Shown here: positions 35,254 through 45,153 of the stretch, piece after piece
Numbering within the stretch: the stretch's first letter is position 1
How the letters are laid out: each line of letters begins with the position of its first letter
Assembly: GCA_902792895.1 (NCBI GenBank)
Contig: CADBBK010000004.1
Location: forward strand, 124,464 to 188,463
Length of the DNA stretch: 64,000 nt
Direction of reading: 5' to 3'
Source: an uncultured Bacteroidales bacterium
GTDB taxonomy: Bacteria > Bacteroidota > Bacteroidia > Bacteroidales > Muribaculaceae
The notes under the pieces: model-generated
What the model was told of the DNA's origin: nothing
Databases searched by the model: none
The model's input: only the letters and a program-made list of their open reading frames with translations
Made by a program: the position numbers and the translations under genes

Positions 35254-37320
35254 ATGGACAACGAAAAGAAATTTGCACGTACGCTGGTGACGACGGCGCT
35301 GCCCTACGCTAACGGCCCCGTTCACATCGGCCACTTGGCTGGCGTGTATGTGCCTGCCGACATCTATGTGCGCTACCTGCGCCTGCAGGGCGTGGACGTG
35401 CTGTTTGTGGGCGGCAGCGACGAGCACGGTGTGCCCGTGACTCAGCGCGCCCGCAAGGAGGGCATCACCCCCCAGCAGGTCGTGGACCGCTACCATACGC
35501 TCATCAGGGACTCCTTCGATGAGTTCGGTATCTCCTACGACATCTACAGCCGCACGACCAGCAAGACGCATCACCAGTTTGCCGCTGAGTTTTTCCGCAA
35601 ACTCTATGACGACGGCAAGCTCATCGAGAAGGTGACCAAGCAGTTCTATGACGAGCAGGACGGCAAATTCCTCACCGACCGCGACGTCGAGGGTGAGTGC
35701 CCCTATTGCCACCATCCCGCCGCCAAGGGCAACCAGTGTGAGGACGGCTGCGGCCGCGACCTGGACCCGACCGAACTGATCAACCCGCACGCCAAAGACA
35801 GCGACCATCCGCTCGTGCTCAAGGACACCACCAACTGGTTCCTGCCCCTTAACGAATATGAGGCCTGGCTCAAGGAGTGGATTCTCGAGGGCCATCAGGA
35901 GTGGCGTTCCAACGTCTACGGCCAGTGCAAGTCATGGCTCGACAACGGGCTGCAGCCCCGCGCCATGACGCGCGACCTGGATTGGGGTATCCCCGTCCCC
36001 GTCGAGGGAGCCGAGGGCAAGGTGCTCTACGTCTGGTTTGACGCACCCATCGGCTACATCAGCAACACCAAGGAACTGTGCGACGCCCAGCCCGAGCGCT
36101 GGGGCACCTGGCAACAGTGGTGGCAGGATGACCAAACCCGACTGATCCATTTCATCGGCAAGGACAACATCGTGTTCCACTGCATCATCTTCCCCACGAT
36201 GATGAAGGCTCACGGCGACTATATCATGCCCGACAACGTGCCGGCCAACGAGTTCCTCAACCTCGAGGGCGACAAGATTTCGACCAGCCGCAACTGGGCT
36301 GTATGGCTGCATGAATACCTCCAGGACTTCCCCGGCAAGCAGGACGTGCTGCGCTATGTGCTCACCGCCAATGCTCCCGAGACCAAGGACAACGACTTCA
36401 CCTGGAAGGACTTCCAGGCCCGCAACAACAACGAGCTGGTGGCCATCCTGGGTAACTTCGTGAACCGTGCCCTGGTGCTGACGCACAAGTTCTGCGGCGG
36501 TGTTGTGCCCGAGGCTGGCGAACTGACCGACATGGACCGCGCCGCTATCGAGGAGTTCAAGAATGTGAAAGCCACGCTCAGTGACCACATCGAGCACTTC
36601 CACTTCCGTGAGGCTCTGAAAGACGCTATGGACCTGGCCCGCTGCGGTAACAAGTACCTGGCCGACACCGAGCCGTGGAAACTGGCTAAGACCGACATGG
36701 CACGCGTGCAGACCATCCTCAATATCGCCCTGCAGATTTCGGCCAACCTGGCCATTGCTTTCGAGCCGTTCCTGCCCTTCAGCTCCGCTAAGCTGCGCAG
36801 CATGCTCGGCATGGCAAAAGCCGACTGGAGCCGACTGGGCGACATCGACATCCTGGCCGCCGGCAGCACACTGGAACAGCCCGTGCTGCTGTTTGAGAAA
36901 ATCGAGGATAGCGTTATCGATGCTCAAATCGCGCGCCTGGAGCGCATCAAGCAGGAGAACATCGTCAACAACTTCAAGCCCAAGCCCGTCACCACGTCAT
37001 GCACCATCGACGACTTTGCCAAGCTGGATATCCGCGTGGGCACCGTCCTGGAGTGCGAGAAGGTGAAAAAGGCCGACAAACTGTTGAAGTTCACCATCGA
37101 TGACGGCATGGCCGGACGCACCATCATCAGCGGCATCGCCAAGTGGTACCAGCCCGAGGAGCTGGTGGGCAAGCAGGTGTGCTTCATCGCCAACTTCCCG
37201 CCGCGCAAGCTCAAGGGCATCGAGAGCCAGGGCATGATCCTCAGCGCCGAGGATGCCGACGGACGACTCATCGTCATCGGCCCGACCGGTCCCGTCAAGC
37301 CCGGCTGCCAAGTGGGATAA
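35254..37320 (+). CDS. metG: Methionyl-tRNA synthetase
   Basis: 688 residues from ATG 35254. The class I signature HIGH is seen in [17 protein letters not shown] zinc knuckle reads [18 protein letters not shown]. The KMSKS loop appears as DKISTSRN. The anticodon-binding domain follows, and the C-terminal tRNA-binding OB domain ([40 protein letters not shown]) is present as in dimeric MetRS. It loads methionine on tRNA-Met in the cytoplasm. Single-gene unit with a terminator at 37366-37402. The upstream in-frame extension to 35191 is rejected because it lies over the promoter box. Confidence 0.97.
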   Translation: MDNEKKFARTLVTTALPYANGPVHIGHLAGVYVPADIYVRYLRLQGVDVLFVGGSDEHGVPVTQRARKEGITPQQVVDRYHTLIRDSFDEFGISYDIYSRTTSKTHHQFAAEFFRKLYDDGKLIEKVTKQFYDEQDGKFLTDRDVEGECPYCHHPAAKGNQCEDGCGRDLDPTELINPHAKDSDHPLVLKDTTNWFLPLNEYEAWLKEWILEGHQEWRSNVYGQCKSWLDNGLQPRAMTRDLDWGIPVPVEGAEGKVLYVWFDAPIGYISNTKELCDAQPERWGTWQQWWQDDQTRLIHFIGKDNIVFHCIIFPTMMKAHGDYIMPDNVPANEFLNLEGDKISTSRNWAVWLHEYLQDFPGKQDVLRYVLTANAPETKDNDFTWKDFQARNNNELVAILGNFVNRALVLTHKFCGGVVPEAGELTDMDRAAIEEFKNVKATLSDHIEHFHFREALKDAMDLARCGNKYLADTEPWKLAKTDMARVQTILNIALQISANLAIAFEPFLPFSSAKLRSMLGMAKADWSRLGDIDILAAGSTLEQPVLLFEKIEDSVIDAQIARLERIKQENIVNNFKPKPVTTSCTIDDFAKLDIRVGTVLECEKVKKADKLLKFTIDDGMAGRTIISGIAKWYQPEELVGKQVCFIANFPPRKLKGIESQGMILSAEDADGRLIVIGPTGPVKPGCQVG

Positions 37321-37365
37321 CATCCAAGCAGCCTAAATCCGCTTAAAGTTTAGCGTTTAGAGTTT

Positions 37366-37402
37366 AGTGGTTAGAGAAACTTCTCTAGCCACTTGCTTTT
37401 TT
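37366..37402 (+). terminator. Terminator after metG
   Basis: AGTGGTTAGAGA pairs (with a G-T pair) with TCTCTAGCCACT, followed by TGCTTTTTT. Confidence 0.75.
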
Positions 37403-37479
37403 AAATAGATGTAACTAATGGATGAGGGCGGGCTATTACAGTACCAATGTGTTAAAGAAGGTTAAATATTAGGCATAAA

Positions 37480-37511
37480 TTTGGTTTATATTATAAACCG
37501 CTTTATCTTTG
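37480..37511 (+). promoter_or_regulatory. Promoter with an internal 17-bp palindrome (probable autorepressor operator)
   Basis: TTTG at 37480-37483, 20 nt, TATCTTTG at 37504-37511. The spacer holds GGTTTATA-T-TATAAACC (37483-37499), a perfect palindrome placed between the two boxes. The operon that follows ends with a small winged-helix protein, the natural candidate to bind it. Confidence 0.75.
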
Positions 37512-37614
37512 CAGCGTGAAACAAGAACGGTAATCGCGAGTGCTGTTCTTTTTTCAGAGAGTATTAGTTTATTTTTTAAACCACTTTATAACCAAATTAA
37601 AAACAATTCAAGTT

Positions 37615-38241
37615 ATGGAAGACAAGAAAATGACCGAGAAAGAGAGTCTCGAATTGATTACCGCGATGATTCAGCGCACCCGTGAGCGCTATGTGGGCGA
37701 CGGCAACATCATGCTGATGTGGGGTTACCTGTCGGTAGCAGTGGCCGCCCTGGTATGGATCTTGTTGGTGAAAACTCACAATCCGTTATGGAACTGGCTG
37801 TGGTTCGCCATCGGTGTTATCGGTGGCATCGCTACCCCCATCATGGATAAGAAGCAACGCGTGAAATCTGGCGTGAAAAGTTATTCCGACAAGCTCACTT
37901 CACAGATTTGGACCATTGTGGGCTGCTCGGCCTTTGTTGCGACGCTGTTCTGCTTGGGATTTAGCCTGTTCATGGGCTACGACGCATGGAAGATGATGTT
38001 TGCATTCGCGCTCATTATCGTGCCTATGGCCGAGATGGCTCAAGGCATTGTCATCAAGGAGAAGTCGTTAGTGCTAGGCGGCGCAATCGGTCTGACGTGC
38101 GGCATCTTCATTGTCTGCTGCATTGCTGCCGAGGTTCCCTTGTATGCAAGTTTGATTATGCCGTTGTTCATCATTGCTTTCATCTGCATGATGATCATCC
38201 CCGGACACATCATTAACCGTAAAGCCAAGCTGCAGCGATGA
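37615..38241 (+). CDS. Polytopic membrane protein co-transcribed with winged-helix regulator
   Basis: 208 residues from ATG 37615. A short N-terminal helix (EDKKMTEKESLELITAMIQR) precedes about five to six membrane segments (LMWGYLSVAVAALVWILLV, LWFAIGVIGGIATPI, IVGCSAFVATLFCLGFSLF, MFAFALIIVPMAEMA, AIGLTCGIFIVCCIAAEV, IMPLFIIAFICMMII). I know of similar Bacteroidetes proteins paired with small winged-helix regulators but no function. Its last codon overlaps the start of the regulator in ATGA, so the two are translationally coupled. Confidence 0.82.
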   Translation: MEDKKMTEKESLELITAMIQRTRERYVGDGNIMLMWGYLSVAVAALVWILLVKTHNPLWNWLWFAIGVIGGIATPIMDKKQRVKSGVKSYSDKLTSQIWTIVGCSAFVATLFCLGFSLFMGYDAWKMMFAFALIIVPMAEMAQGIVIKEKSLVLGGAIGLTCGIFIVCCIAAEVPLYASLIMPLFIIAFICMMIIPGHIINRKAKLQR

Positions 38242-38519
38242 AAGAGTTGGATCCCATCCTTCACTCCCAGTTGCGGCTGGCAGTGATGTCTATCCTGATG
38301 AACGTGGAGGAGGCCGACTTTGTTTACCTCAAGGAACAAACCGAATCCACAGCAGGCAACCTGAGTGTGCAGCTCGATAAACTCGCCACGGCCGGTTACA
38401 TTACCGTCACCAAGAGTTTTGTCGGCAAGAAAACGCGCACCACCTGCCAAGTCACCCAGCAGGGCCGAGAGGCCTTCGAGCAATACGTCGAAGCCCTGAA
38501 AAGCTACCTGAACCTGTAA
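38238..38519 (+). CDS. Small winged-helix (HTH_34/MarR-like) regulator
   Basis: 93 residues, one winged-helix domain: LHSQLRLAVMSILMNVEEAD, LKEQTESTAGNLSVQLDKLA (recognition helix), GYITVTKSFVGKKTRTTCQV (wing), ending TQQGREAFEQYVEAL. This fits the transcriptional regulator group that Pfam calls HTH_34. It overlaps the membrane-protein gene by 4 nt and probably represses the operon promoter through the palindrome at 37483-37499. No ligand domain is present; the membrane partner may transmit the signal. Confidence 0.88.
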   Translation: MKELDPILHSQLRLAVMSILMNVEEADFVYLKEQTESTAGNLSVQLDKLATAGYITVTKSFVGKKTRTTCQVTQQGREAFEQYVEALKSYLNL

Positions 38520-38543
38520 ATAGCTGATTCATTAAGTGATAGG

Positions 38544-38577
38544 AGCGCTCATCCAACGGCAGGATGGGCGCTTCTTT
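38544..38577. terminator. Bidirectional-type terminator between convergent genes
   Basis: AGCGCTCATCC and GGATGGGCGCT flank a 7-nt loop, with TCTTT after it on the plus strand. It lies between the winged-helix gene and the convergent rRNA methyltransferase gene. Confidence 0.65.
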
Positions 38578-39940
38578 ACAGTATATGGGGTTTGGTGTCG
38601 GGCAGGTGGGTGCTGAGGATGCGTTGGGACTTGGGATAGAGGTTGTTGGCGCGATTGCCCAGGTTGTTGGCAAAGCCTAGAACGGCCCCCTGATGGGCGA
38701 TGAGGACGTATCCACGCGGCCCCTCAACGGGGATGCTCTCGCCACGCAGGTAGCGCAGCGCAGCGGGATAATCGACCTCACAGACGGGGAAAGCATCATC
38801 GGCCCTTGCCGTGGACAGCGCCAGGGCATGGTGCGGCACGGTCTTGCGTCCCATCACCGTCGCCAGTTCCACACCGGCATGCAATACGGTCAACGACGCG
38901 CGCATGGCGGCCACCTCACGGTGGATGTCTTGCGGAACGGCAATCAGCAGGTCGCCCTGCTGGTCAATCATGAACTGATCGGGGCCAGCAAGCCAGTTTT
39001 TAGCGGTTTCATCGATTTTTTTGGACGTTTTCCCTTTCATGCGGATATCCTGACGCAGGCCATCACCGTCCTTGCGGAAGACCGCCATGAACAGCCCCTC
39101 TCCATCCACCCTGTGGGGCATGAAACGGTAGCAATGGGCCTCGCTGCCGATGGCGGCATGGATATTCCATGACGGGTCAACGGGCACCTCAAGCGAGGTG
39201 GCACCCAGTTCGCTGACGATGAAATCGGCCATCTGCTCATTCTCCTGGCGGTTGTAGGTGCAAGTGCTGTAGATGAACAGGCCCCCAGGCCGCAGGGCGG
39301 GCCACACGTCGGCGAGTATCTCGCGCTGGCGCTGAGCGCACTGCTCAACCAGGGCAGGTGACCACTGAGCGACAGCCTCGTCGTCCTTGCGCATCATTCC
39401 CTCGCCGCTGCACGGCACGTCGGCTGCAATAACATCAAAGAAACTCTCCAGTCTTCCCAAGTGGGCAGGGGCATTACTGGTCACCACACAGCGGGGACTG
39501 CCCCAACGGATGACATTGTCGGCAAGCACACGGGCACGCGGCGGCACAATCTCGTTGGCTACCGTCAGCGACCGCGGCGGCAGCGCCTGGATGGCAGCGG
39601 TGGTCTTGCCGCCGGGAGCGGCACACAGGTCCAGGTAGCGCACGGGCTCATGAACAAAGTGGCTGATGACATGGGCAATAAACATCGATGAGGCATCCTG
39701 CACATAGTAGCGCCCGGCATGCCAGTCGGAGTCAAAGGTGAACGACGGGCGGCCATCGAGGTAGAAACCCTGGTCGCACCATGGCACGCGGCGGAGGCCA
39801 TCGGGCACCCCTACCCCACGCGCCCCGTTGACGCGCACAGCGACACTGGGCTCACTCGTGGTGATGGCATCAACGAGCGCTTCCCATTCTTCGGGCAACA
39901 GCTCACGCAGCTGCGCTATGAACTCATCATGCAGTTTCAT
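38576..39940 (-). CDS. rsmF: RsmF-type rRNA cytosine-C5 methyltransferase
   Basis: 454 residues from ATG 39940. The catalytic NOL1/NOP2/Sun domain shows the SAM motif CAAPGGKTTAAIQAL, the motif IV region DVPCSGEGMMRKD and motif VI ..IYSTCTYNRQENEQ, which hold the two catalytic cysteines. A C-terminal RsmF-B/PUA-like part follows (RYLRGESI, GYVLIAHQGAVLGFANNLGN). It methylates a 16S rRNA cytosine (m5C1407 in E. coli). A TACTTTTG box (39946-39953, minus strand) ends 6 nt before the start, so the leader is a few bases at most. Confidence 0.92.
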   Translation of the reverse strand: MKLHDEFIAQLRELLPEEWEALVDAITTSEPSVAVRVNGARGVGVPDGLRRVPWCDQGFYLDGRPSFTFDSDWHAGRYYVQDASSMFIAHVISHFVHEPVRYLDLCAAPGGKTTAAIQALPPRSLTVANEIVPPRARVLADNVIRWGSPRCVVTSNAPAHLGRLESFFDVIAADVPCSGEGMMRKDDEAVAQWSPALVEQCAQRQREILADVWPALRPGGLFIYSTCTYNRQENEQMADFIVSELGATSLEVPVDPSWNIHAAIGSEAHCYRFMPHRVDGEGLFMAVFRKDGDGLRQDIRMKGKTSKKIDETAKNWLAGPDQFMIDQQGDLLIAVPQDIHREVAAMRASLTVLHAGVELATVMGRKTVPHHALALSTARADDAFPVCEVDYPAALRYLRGESIPVEGPRGYVLIAHQGAVLGFANNLGNRANNLYPKSQRILSTHLPDTKPHIL

Positions 39941-39945
39941 CACTG

Positions 39946-39953
39946 CAAAAGTA
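39946..39953 (-). promoter_or_regulatory. Promoter -7 box almost touching the rsmF start
   Basis: TACTTTTG on the minus strand, 6 nt before ATG 39940. The transcript would be leaderless or nearly so. Confidence 0.45.
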
Positions 39954-40160
39954 ACACAAATGCACCAAACACAGCACTAATCACGTCCAGGAAATCGCAT
40001 TTCGTCCAAATCCATACTTTTCACCCCACATTTGGACAAAATTCGACGCACATCGCCCGCTCAAAACAGCGATATAATCTTAGCTGGCAACCATGGGAAA
40101 AGGTAGGTTGAATTATAGTTTTTTAAGGTTTCAAAGCATTGGCAAACGGGCATTTTTTTG

Positions 40161-42206
<2,046 letters not shown>

Positions 42207-42230
42207 TTCTAAACCTAGTTTAGAGTTTAG

Positions 42231-42327
42231 AGAGCCTTTGGCTCCGTGGGGCGTAATCCCCGCGACGATATATACATCTACAACAACCCCTGGGACCGTC
42301 ATTGGTCCCAGGGGTTATTATTATTGG
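42231..42327. repeat. Direct repeat flanking the RM-like cassette, left copy
   Basis: About 95 bp beginning AGAGCCTTTGG. It contains a short hairpin (GTGGGG...CCCCGC), then GACGATATATACATC, then a 13-bp perfect stem AACCCCTGGGACC (42285-42297) / GGTCCCAGGGGTT (42304-42316) followed by an AT tract. The copy at 44975-45069 is identical over about 82 of the first 84 bases. It probably also ends gyrB transcription and that of the convergent DUF262 gene. Confidence 0.9.
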
Positions 42328-42370
42328 AAAATCCAGATTTTCATTATAAGAGAAGGCACATAAGTGGAGT

Positions 42371-43531
42371 TCAATTGTTACCCTTAGAACGATTGTGATA
42401 GCGGCACAGCATCTGACAGTTGCTCTCATTGGTAGCACCACCTTTACTCCAAGCAGTCACATGGTCAGCGTCCATCTCGCTGAGTTGCCAAATGCGTTTA
42501 CTATTGCTGTCTGCCTTCAAGGCGCAGTCGGGGCAGTTACTCACACCTTTTTTCTTGGCTGCCTGAGTTTGCTTGGCATAGACACGATTGATGGTTGCTT
42601 TGTCAAAAATGCGGATGTTGAGCAGGCTCTTGTCTTTCTCTCCTCCCAAAATGAACTCAAAGATGCCCTTCTGGTTTTGCACGTAGGGGTCAGCATACAG
42701 TTCATGGACACGTTTGGAAACCTCAGCCACATTGTAGGGTCTCTTGTGATATAATTCGTAGAGACGGTTCCATTCCAAGCCGCACATTTCGGGCATCACA
42801 TCGCTGAAAACACTAGAGGCCCAATCAATTACAGTATTGAAATAAGTTTTCACGGGAGAAATATCACTATCTTGACGATGTTTGCTCATATATCCCTCAA
42901 TATTACCCTGGCTAACCCAATCGAGTGCGCGTTCGAGGAAATCCTGTCGATTAACGGAACCCTTGATATAAGCACTCCATTTTTGTATTAAGGGATTTTG
43001 ACTATTGCTGAATTCCTCTTTTAATGCAGTAACAAATTGGCCAGAGTAAACAGCATTCCTGATTTCCTGTTGTTTCAAAGGAATACCAACGATATTTATC
43101 GTTTTAAACCACTCTTTAATTTCTGGTTCTTCCCCCTCACAAATATAGATAAGCAGTTGAGTATCAAGCACTCGTTGCCTATCAATATCATCAAGGCCAT
43201 CGATATACTGTTGCATGCCATTTTTGTCTTTTATGGCGAGTTTGTGTGTCACGAAGCGTCCCAAGGTCGTAATGCGCTGTTGCCCATCAAGCACTTCGTA
43301 TTGATTGCCCACTTGATTAAAGTAGATAACTCCCAATGGGAATCCTTTTAGCACAGAGTCAATTACAGCGACATCTTTTTTGCCATCGGCATAGATGTAG
43401 TTGCGCTGATACTCAGGTTGGATAATCAATCTACCATTCAATCCGAACAGGCCTTTGCCCTCCAATTCATTATAAACAAATCCCTCACAGATGTCACGCA
43501 CGGTTATATCTGTTCTTAGTGTCGTTTTCAT
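42371..43531 (-). CDS. DUF262 domain protein with C-terminal HNH nuclease motif
   Basis: 386 residues. The N-terminal DUF262 (GmrS-like/ParB-Srx-fold) domain has QPEYQRNYIY (38-47) and VLDGQQRITTL (80-90), the latter being the family's nucleotide-binding/hydrolysis motif. A helical middle part follows. The C-terminus has CPDC near 333-336 and DADHVTAWSKGGATNESN, QMLCRYHNRSK, an HNH (His-Asn-His) endonuclease. DUF262-HNH proteins include modification-sensing and restriction nucleases. It lies 5 nt downstream of an EcoRI-type adenine methyltransferase gene in the same direction, so it is likely the nuclease partner. AT-rich compared with gyrB. Confidence 0.9.
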   Translation of the reverse strand: MKTTLRTDITVRDICEGFVYNELEGKGLFGLNGRLIIQPEYQRNYIYADGKKDVAVIDSVLKGFPLGVIYFNQVGNQYEVLDGQQRITTLGRFVTHKLAIKDKNGMQQYIDGLDDIDRQRVLDTQLLIYICEGEEPEIKEWFKTINIVGIPLKQQEIRNAVYSGQFVTALKEEFSNSQNPLIQKWSAYIKGSVNRQDFLERALDWVSQGNIEGYMSKHRQDSDISPVKTYFNTVIDWASSVFSDVMPEMCGLEWNRLYELYHKRPYNVAEVSKRVHELYADPYVQNQKGIFEFILGGEKDKSLLNIRIFDKATINRVYAKQTQAAKKKGVSNCPDCALKADSNSKRIWQLSEMDADHVTAWSKGGATNESNCQMLCRYHNRSKGNN

Positions 43532-43536
43532 ATATC

Positions 43537-44619
43537 TTATTGTTTTTTGCGGATTAATAATCTAGCGTACATTCTCTTGCCACAAATATAAGGCCTATCG
43601 TATTTATCATTTCCTGGTATTATTAACCATGACAAATCATTTCCTTTTTCGGTGATACCCATTAATTCAAACTGTTCTGGACAATACTTGTCAAGGAAAG
43701 AGATAGGAACTCCCATTACCCCATCATGGTCACTGGGAATTGTTTCGGTATAAGGTACCTCAATGGCATAATAGTTGTCATACTGAACATAGGCATGCTT
43801 CTCTCTAAGATCACTATGTCGACTGAATTTCAGGTTATCTGCTTTCGTCATCAAAGGCAATGGTAGATGTCGCCTACCATGGTCAAGGTTTGTAAACCAA
43901 CGTACTCCTTTAACACGAATATACTTATTGCCTTTTTCATCGATTCGCCATCCCGCTGCTTCAAGAGGATACTCTTCAGGGACTCCAAATTCTCGATCAC
44001 CACTGCTGATAGAACACCCATACCACATTTTGTTTCCTTTAATCAGTGGGAACACTTCTTTATAGGTGACGGCATTCATATTACCGATAATGAGGAAACG
44101 CTTATTTGCTTCAACAATCCAAGCGAGAAATTCACGGAATAAAGAAAAAGGAGGGTTTGTGATGATGATATCAGCCTCGTTACGTAAGGCACTTATTTCT
44201 TGGCTACGAAAGTCACCATCACCCTCTAGGTAATCCCATTGTAGGTTTTCTACTCTAATGTCACTTTGATTATCCCCTTTTCGTTCCAACACAAGGATTT
44301 TTCCATTTGAATTGCTTTTTTCAGCATTGAATTGAGATGGTTGTGATATGAATTTGGTAGGCTGCATTGGTTTGGCACTGTCCATAGCGAAACAAGTGGA
44401 AATCAGTTTTTTTAATCCAAAATACTCAAAATTCAAAACAAAGTACTTAGTAAAATTGCTCCACTCAGGATCGTCGCAAGGCAAGAGAATGCTTTTGCCG
44501 CGAAACACATCAGGGTCATACTCAAGATAAGCATTAATTTCCTTCTCAATGTCCTCAAATTGAGTGTAAAACTCATCATTTTGGGCCTCCTTAGCCCGAG
44601 TTAAATTCTCGTTTGGCAT
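43537..44619 (-). CDS. EcoRI-family adenine-specific DNA methyltransferase
   Basis: 360 residues. The N-terminus has NDEFYTQFEDIEKE and SILLPCDDPEWSNFTKYF (SAM-binding region), then ADIIITNPPFSLFREFL with the NPPF catalytic motif at 155-158, and IGNMNAVTYKEVFPLIKGNK. These mark the EcoRI methylase family (PF13651). It should methylate adenine in a specific DNA site; the site cannot be predicted. It is the first gene of a two-gene minus-strand operon with the DUF262-HNH protein. A TATCTTTG box at 44903-44910 implies a leader of about 280 nt containing large inverted repeats. Confidence 0.92.
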   Translation of the reverse strand: MPNENLTRAKEAQNDEFYTQFEDIEKEINAYLEYDPDVFRGKSILLPCDDPEWSNFTKYFVLNFEYFGLKKLISTCFAMDSAKPMQPTKFISQPSQFNAEKSNSNGKILVLERKGDNQSDIRVENLQWDYLEGDGDFRSQEISALRNEADIIITNPPFSLFREFLAWIVEANKRFLIIGNMNAVTYKEVFPLIKGNKMWYGCSISSGDREFGVPEEYPLEAAGWRIDEKGNKYIRVKGVRWFTNLDHGRRHLPLPLMTKADNLKFSRHSDLREKHAYVQYDNYYAIEVPYTETIPSDHDGVMGVPISFLDKYCPEQFELMGITEKGNDLSWLIIPGNDKYDRPYICGKRMYARLLIRKKQ

Positions 44620-44902
44620 AATGCATTAATAGTTTTTGAGGTTATTAATGCGCTGGGCCAATAAACAAAACGATCCTGCAAGTACCCCGAACACAGAAGG
44701 TGGACGAATGCCCGTCCAACGTTCAAGGTACTTGCAGGAAACCTAAACCAAAAGACAGGTAAACGCCCACACGAAGTGAGCGTTACCATTATTCTTCTGG
44801 TTTGTTCTTTCAACCTGCAAGTTTCTGAACGTTTGAATAATAGCCAACGCTAATTTAAATCCACGATGTCAAGCAAAGCACATTTGTGGCATTGCTCGAC
44901 GG
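44620..44902 (-). ncRNA. Structured leader or small RNA upstream of the methyltransferase gene
   Basis: The leader holds a 13-bp perfect inverted repeat, TCCTGCAAGTACC (44674-44686) / GGTACTTGCAGGA (44727-44739), with an inner stem TGGACG/CGTCCA (44701-44718). A second stem, GGTAAACGCCCAC / GTGAGCGTTACC, lies at 44758-44787. A further CCTGCAAGTTTCTGAACGTT (about 44814-44833) echoes the CCTGCAAGTACC and GAAC parts. A 70-codon frame (44601-44813) runs across the stems but looks like read-through of structure. It may be an attenuator, a regulatory RNA or a recombination site. The type is a best guess. Confidence 0.5.
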
Positions 44903-44910
44903 CAAAGATA
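44903..44910 (-). promoter_or_regulatory. Promoter -7 box of the RM-like operon
   Basis: TATCTTTG on the minus strand, inside the right direct repeat boundary. No TTTG box is found at the usual spacing, so it may need an activator or be weak. Confidence 0.55.
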
Positions 44911-44974
44911 ACAACAATCCTGGAATTATGGAAGTTAAAGGCAAAAAAACTGGAGTTTTGTTAATTTATCAAAA

Positions 44975-45069
44975 AGAGCCTTTGGTTCCGCGGGGCGTAA
45001 TCCCCGCGACGATATATACATCTACAACAACCCCTGGGACCGTCATTGGTCCCAGGGGTATTTATTTGG
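44975..45069. repeat. Direct repeat flanking the RM-like cassette, right copy
   Basis: Same sequence and orientation as 42231-42327: AGAGCCTTTGG, GCGGGG/CCCCGC hairpin, GACGATATATACATC, then ACCCCTGGGACC (45030-45041) / GGTCCCAGGGGT (45048-45059) and an AT tract. It lies between the cassette promoter and the next chromosomal gene, so the operon with its promoter is enclosed by the two copies. Confidence 0.9.
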
Positions 45070-45153
45070 CGTCAACCACAGGTCAGTCGCAAAAAGTGAA
45101 ACTCACGCTATCATTGTCAGTTAGATAACGGCAAATCACTGATACTCAATTAT

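Noticed and set aside
44601-44813. 70-codon frame in the methyltransferase leader
   Set aside because: It spans the inverted repeats and overlaps the methylase start; its composition reflects stem sequence. Kept only as an alternative reading in the finding on the leader.
44640-44902. Retron or integron attC interpretation of the structured leader
   Set aside because: No reverse transcriptase or integrase gene is nearby, and the attC consensus ends are not clearly present.
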